52,588 bases of DNA from Acanthamoeba sp. SK_2022b. Taxonomy: Eukaryota; Discosea; Longamoebia; Acanthamoebidae. Where the stretch lies: positions 1 to 52,588 of the forward strand of contig JANDJZ010000352.1 of assembly GCA_027943245.1 (NCBI GenBank), written 5' to 3'. A program made the position numbers and the translations under genes. Below the pieces are notes generated by a model that worked only from the letters and a program-made list of their open reading frames with translations, was not told the origin of the DNA and made no database searches. This document shows, in pieces, positions 48,776 to 52,588 of the stretch. The stretch's first letter is position 1, and every line of letters begins with the position of its first letter.

Positions 48776-49208
48776 TGGACTGTACAGCCGTGCTGCGTCT
48801 CTTGCATGTGGCTCAAGCTGGGTCCATGGATGGTCGACCAGTTTGCCGACATCTCAACTGCCAGGCACCACATTTCAACAGTCTGTTCCTCATGCCAGGC
48901 ACAGAGGCAGGACGCCTTCTCCATGTCCTGGTCAGGGGAGGTGAATCTGTTGGTGCCACTGTTCTACCTCATCCTCCAGGTGTTGCAGCACCTCATCGAA
49001 TGTCGCGCCATTGGGCTGATCATCACAGGCGCAGCCCTGGTGGCCAATTCTGCTGTGGCTGACCACCAGGGTGCTGGTGTTGGGTAAAGGGGCTCAGTTG
49101 GCATTGCCAGGTCCCTTGGGGTTGTGCAAGCTGGCGTGGGGATACTGGGCGATGGAGGCCCACCTCGTTGTAACTAGTGCCTAGTTAGGCACATGGTGGG
49201 CACAGCTT

Positions 49209-50073
49209 TTGGCAGGCAGCAGGGCGGCTTCCATGGTTCTGAGCTATGCTGCATTGTGGCGCAAGTTTGTGGAGTTTGCCACCTCACTTGGACAGCCTTC
49301 CCTGCCAGCAAGCGTGGATTGCCTCATGGACTTCCTCACGTGGTTGGGTCTGTCACTGCGTGGCGGCCGCACAGACGCCACCGTGGCAGCCATTGCACGG
49401 GAGCACTTGCTGGCTGGGTTCACGTCGCCCAGGGCCGACCCCCAGGTGAAGCTCCTGGCCAACGGCGTAGTGAGGGCGTGGGCGTGAGAGGGCAAGCGCG
49501 ACTTCTGATGGGACCCTTTCCCTGTGCGCGCTTTGCATGCGCACATGCAGCGTGGGCCCATGTCAGGTGGGCAGTGGCTGTGAGACGCCCTGCTGGTTGC
49601 CCTTGGTGCCTGCGCACCATGCAGAGGGCCGCTGAGCTGGCTGTGCTGCATGTGGAGGACGTGGCTTGGCTGCTGGATCGCGAGCTCCTGCACGTGTATG
49701 TGCAGTCCTCCAAGGTGGATCAGGCTGGCCTCCATCAGCCCCTTGGTGCCCAGTTTGCCTGCATCGTCAGTTCATGGCACTTTGGGGCAAGGCGCCTGGG
49801 CTGCTGTTTTGATCAGCTGGTGGATGTCGGCTCACGTCTAGCGCCATCACTTCTGTCTGCCAGAGAATGGTGCACAGCACCGGCCTGGATGCTGTGGTCT
49901 CCTTGCACTTGTTGTGAATTGGTGGCGCCACTGCAGCCATGATGGGTGGTCTGCAGAGGGAGCAGATCATGTCAATTGGCAGTTGGCACAGTGGCGCTGT
50001 GGATTGTTACCTCCATGCAGTGGAGGTCACCAAGGTTGGCGCATCCACCCTCATTCTGGGATCTGGTCTCTGA
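49209..50073 (+). pseudogene. Tyrosine recombinase of PAT copy 2
   Basis: The N-terminal core-binding part (49209-49487) reads SYAALWRKFVEFATSLGQ and DFLTWLGLSLRGGRTDATVA. The catalytic part has MQRAAELAVLHVEDVAWLLD with the first Arg, then LLHVYVQSSKVDQAG. After a frame change the final part reads IGGATAAMMGGLQREQIMSI and VDCYLHAVEV with the nucleophilic Tyr, stopping at 50071-50073. The middle His-x-x-Arg region is not clearly readable. Such recombinases integrate the element instead of a DDE integrase. Confidence 0.75.
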
Positions 50074-50111
50074 CTGACTCCTGTTTGTATGACTCCAAGC
50101 AAGCAATATTA

Positions 50112-50326
50112 TGTTGTGAGTTACCTAATAAGGTACTCAGATCAACAGTCACACTGGAACACCAAATGAGGTAGGACTTAATGAGCTCCTAGCACATTAA
50201 GGCATGCCTTAGGAGTTACGTTGTGGCACAACTGTCTACAATATATTCAGCAGTAATAAAACCAGAGAGAACCCTGTTCTCTCTCACTTCACCCTTTCTC
50301 TTCACCACAAAGTGTATATCACAACA
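50112..50326 (+). mobile_element. Solo LTR, copia family A, inserted in PAT copy 2
   Basis: 215 bases bounded by TGTTG and CAACA, inverted relative to the copies at 31228 and 39652. A perfect target-site duplication TATTA flanks it (50107-50111 and 50327-50331). Removing the LTR and one TATTA restores the B1/A2 junction GCAATATTACAGCAG, which matches GCAATATAACAGCAG of PAT copy 1. Confidence 0.95.
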
Positions 50327-50647
50327 TATTACAGCAGTTGTTGAGTGTAGCATCAACAATGGAGTTTATTGTGAGTGAGGACATTTGGAGTCATCTGTAT
50401 CTCTGTTGCCCCTGGATGGAAGGTGACAACATGGGCATCCTTTATAAGGATTGCCCACAAGGGTTGACTCTGCAGGCAGGCAGAGATTTGCTATATTTTT
50501 TCTTTCTTGTCTCTCCACTGACACATCTCCCACCCAGCCCGCCCATGTGTTGGTTGTATGCACTCTCTGACAGTCTTGTCTAATTGAGAGAATGTAGCAG
50601 AAGTGAAGGGAGGGAGGTGGGGTGAAATAGGCTCTGAGTGAGCATGC

Positions 50648-52588
50648 CGCCATTTCCACCACCACCACCACCACCACCTGACCACCACCACCACCTGACC
50701 ACCACCACCACCACCTGACCACCACCACCCGACCACCACCTCCTGACCACCACCACCACCTGACAACCACCACATCACCACACACCACATCATCACCACA
50801 GTATCATCAACACCAGGGAATAATCCAGTGGGAGTGGTACATGTCCCTTGTCGGAGACAACAGAGCAGCAGCCAGGGGCGGCGCTGCTCAACAAGGCACA
50901 AGCACCAACATCACCACAACACCATCACAACATTACAACAACACTACAACACCACCACAACATCAGCACACCTCACCACAACAACACCACAACATCACCA
51001 TAACACAACAACACCAACAATACCACCACACCATCACCACAACACCACCACATGACCACCACAACAATCATCACACCATGAAAACCACACCACAATTCCA
51101 CCACAACACCACCCTAACACAACAACAACACTACCATAACACCAAAACAACACTGCAACATCACCACAGCAGAACTGCAACACCACCACACCACCACTAC
51201 ACCACATCACCACAACACTGCAACACCACCACAACACCACCTCAAAACCACAACAATCACCACCATACCACCACCACAACACCACAACAGCACCACAACA
51301 CCACCACAACTCCACACCACCACATCACCACAACTACAAAACCACACCACACCACATCATCCCCAGAACCACAACACGACAACTACAAAACCACACCACA
51401 CCACATCATCCCCAGAACCACACCACCACAAAAACACCACACCACCACAACAACTCAACCACCACAACACCACCCGACACTGCATACCATAACAACACCA
51501 CACCATCACAACATCACCACAACACCACCACTACACCACGACATCACCACCGCTACAACAGCACCACCACAACACCACAACACCACACAGCAAAACCAAA
51601 ACACAACCATAACATCACTACACCATCACCATCACCATCACCACCACAACATCACAACAACATCAGCACAACATAGCAACAGATCACAACACCACAACAA
51701 CACCACCACACCATCACCATACCACCACACCATCACCACAACACCATCACAACACCATCACACCACAACAACACCATCACAACACCATCACACCATCACC
51801 ACAACACAACACCATCACATCACCACAACATCACCACAACATCACCACCTCCACAATACCACCACCACAACACCACAACATCACCACATCACCACCATCA
51901 CAACACCACAACAAAACCACCTCACCACATGACACGACAACACCACCTTTTGGTGATGTTGATGTGATGTTGTGGTGATGTTCTGTTGTTGTGGTGTGGT
52001 GATGTTGTTGTGCTGATGCCAACACCACCACTACAAAACCACAACATCATACCACCCACCACAACCCACCTCAACACCACCACATCATCACCACAACACC
52101 ATCACCATTACAACACCAGCACACCATCACCACATCACCACCATCACCACTCCAACACCACCATCACCACCACCACCACCACAACACCACCACACCACAA
52201 CATCACTACAATACCACCACACCACAACAGCACCACCACCACCTCACCACAACACCATAACATCACAGCCTAACCACAACACCACCACACCGCACCCCCA
52301 CCAGAACACCAGAATATAACCACACCAACACCACAGCACCAACATCACCATAACACAATACAATCACCACCACAACATTACCACAACACCACAGCATAAC
52401 ACCAACCCCACATTGCCACTACACTCCCACACCACCATGTCACCAAAGTACCACTACACCATCTCCACACTAACACAACATCACCACTAGAGTGCCACAC
52501 CACAACCACAACATCACCATCATCACCACATCACCACACCAAACCACTACAACACCATCATAACACCACAACCCTACCCCAATACCTA
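50648..52588. repeat. Strand-asymmetric repeat tract to the window end
   Basis: A/C-only with CCACCTGACCACC units at 50660-50760, a small unique island at about 50800-50900, then A/C-only to about 51945, G/T-only at about 51950-52015, and A/C-only to the end. A segment of about 45 bases (CACAACACGACAACTACAAA region) is tandemly repeated near 51320-51420. No gene is seen. Confidence 0.85.

Larger units (their letters stand above)
46235..50647 (+). mobile_element. PAT-type tyrosine-recombinase retroelement, copy 2 (nearly complete layout)
   Basis: A1 is about 46237-46432 (CAGTTGTTGAGTGTAGCATC) and B1 about 50074-50111 (TTTGTATGACTCCAAGCAAG). A2 runs from about 50332, and a degenerate B2 ends near 50647 (CTCTGAGTGAGCA). 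Internal order is gag-like ORF with knuckle, RT, RNase H, tyrosine recombinase. A solo copia LTR has landed at the B1/A2 junction (50112-50326). Relative to copy 1 it carries about 200 extra bases (46435-46640) between A1 and the gag ORF, and retains the RT and recombinase that copy 1 lost. Frameshifts and stops interrupt all ORFs. Confidence 0.85.

Overview
This window is nuclear DNA from a free-living microbial eukaryote. Genes are split by many short GT-AG introns and encode purely eukaryotic machinery: a 20S proteasome alpha subunit, a U4/U6.U5 tri-snRNP factor, a YTH m6A reader, a BLOC-3 subunit and a CDP-alcohol phosphotransferase. Exons are GC-rich, and introns and spacers are full of microsatellites. 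An HPS1/BLOC-3 homologue together with tyrosine-recombinase retroelements suits an amoebozoan or early-branching opisthokont relative better than a plant or alga, but I cannot name the organism from sequence alone.

Layout. 1-2440: non-coding, mostly a degenerate repeat in which one strand is almost only G and T and the other only A and C. 2753-6462 (minus): a YTH domain whose exons splice in phase into a predicted nucleotidyltransferase of the RlaP/COG3541 type, followed by a second, decayed copy of that domain. 6904-10026 (minus): USP39/Sad1. 10300-13425: G/T-A/C repeat. 13430-14640: weak exon-like pieces. 14720-15469 (plus): an intronless secreted protein of unknown function. 15836-17179 (minus): PSMA4. 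17389-21144 (plus): HPS1. 21746-24073 (plus): GT61-type glycosyltransferase. 24197-26768 (minus): ethanolamine/choline phosphotransferase. 26891-28708 (minus): second GT61-like glycosyltransferase. 29464-30030: a broken RBBP6-like zinc-knuckle fragment fused to a second copy of the phosphotransferase first exon. 30236-52588: A/C-rich repeat carrying two tyrosine-recombinase retroelements of PAT type (split direct repeats), a minus-strand Ty1/copia element, a fragment of another copia family nested in the first PAT-like element, and two solo copia LTRs.

The genic block (2.7-29 kb) is compact, with gaps of about 120-600 bases between genes. The genes are mostly housekeeping: RNA processing (YTH protein, USP39, RBBP6 remnant), protein turnover (PSMA4) and secretory/endolysosomal functions (HPS1, two Golgi-type glycosyltransferases, phospholipid synthesis). 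I see no operon-like logic beyond shared short intergenic regions.

The most notable items are the apparent YTH-nucleotidyltransferase fusion, the roughly 14 kb of strand-asymmetric repeat that flips orientation, the split-repeat retroelements with datable nested insertions, and the chimeric pseudogene. Exon borders were read by eye from splice consensus, reading phase and family similarity; no alignment was run.
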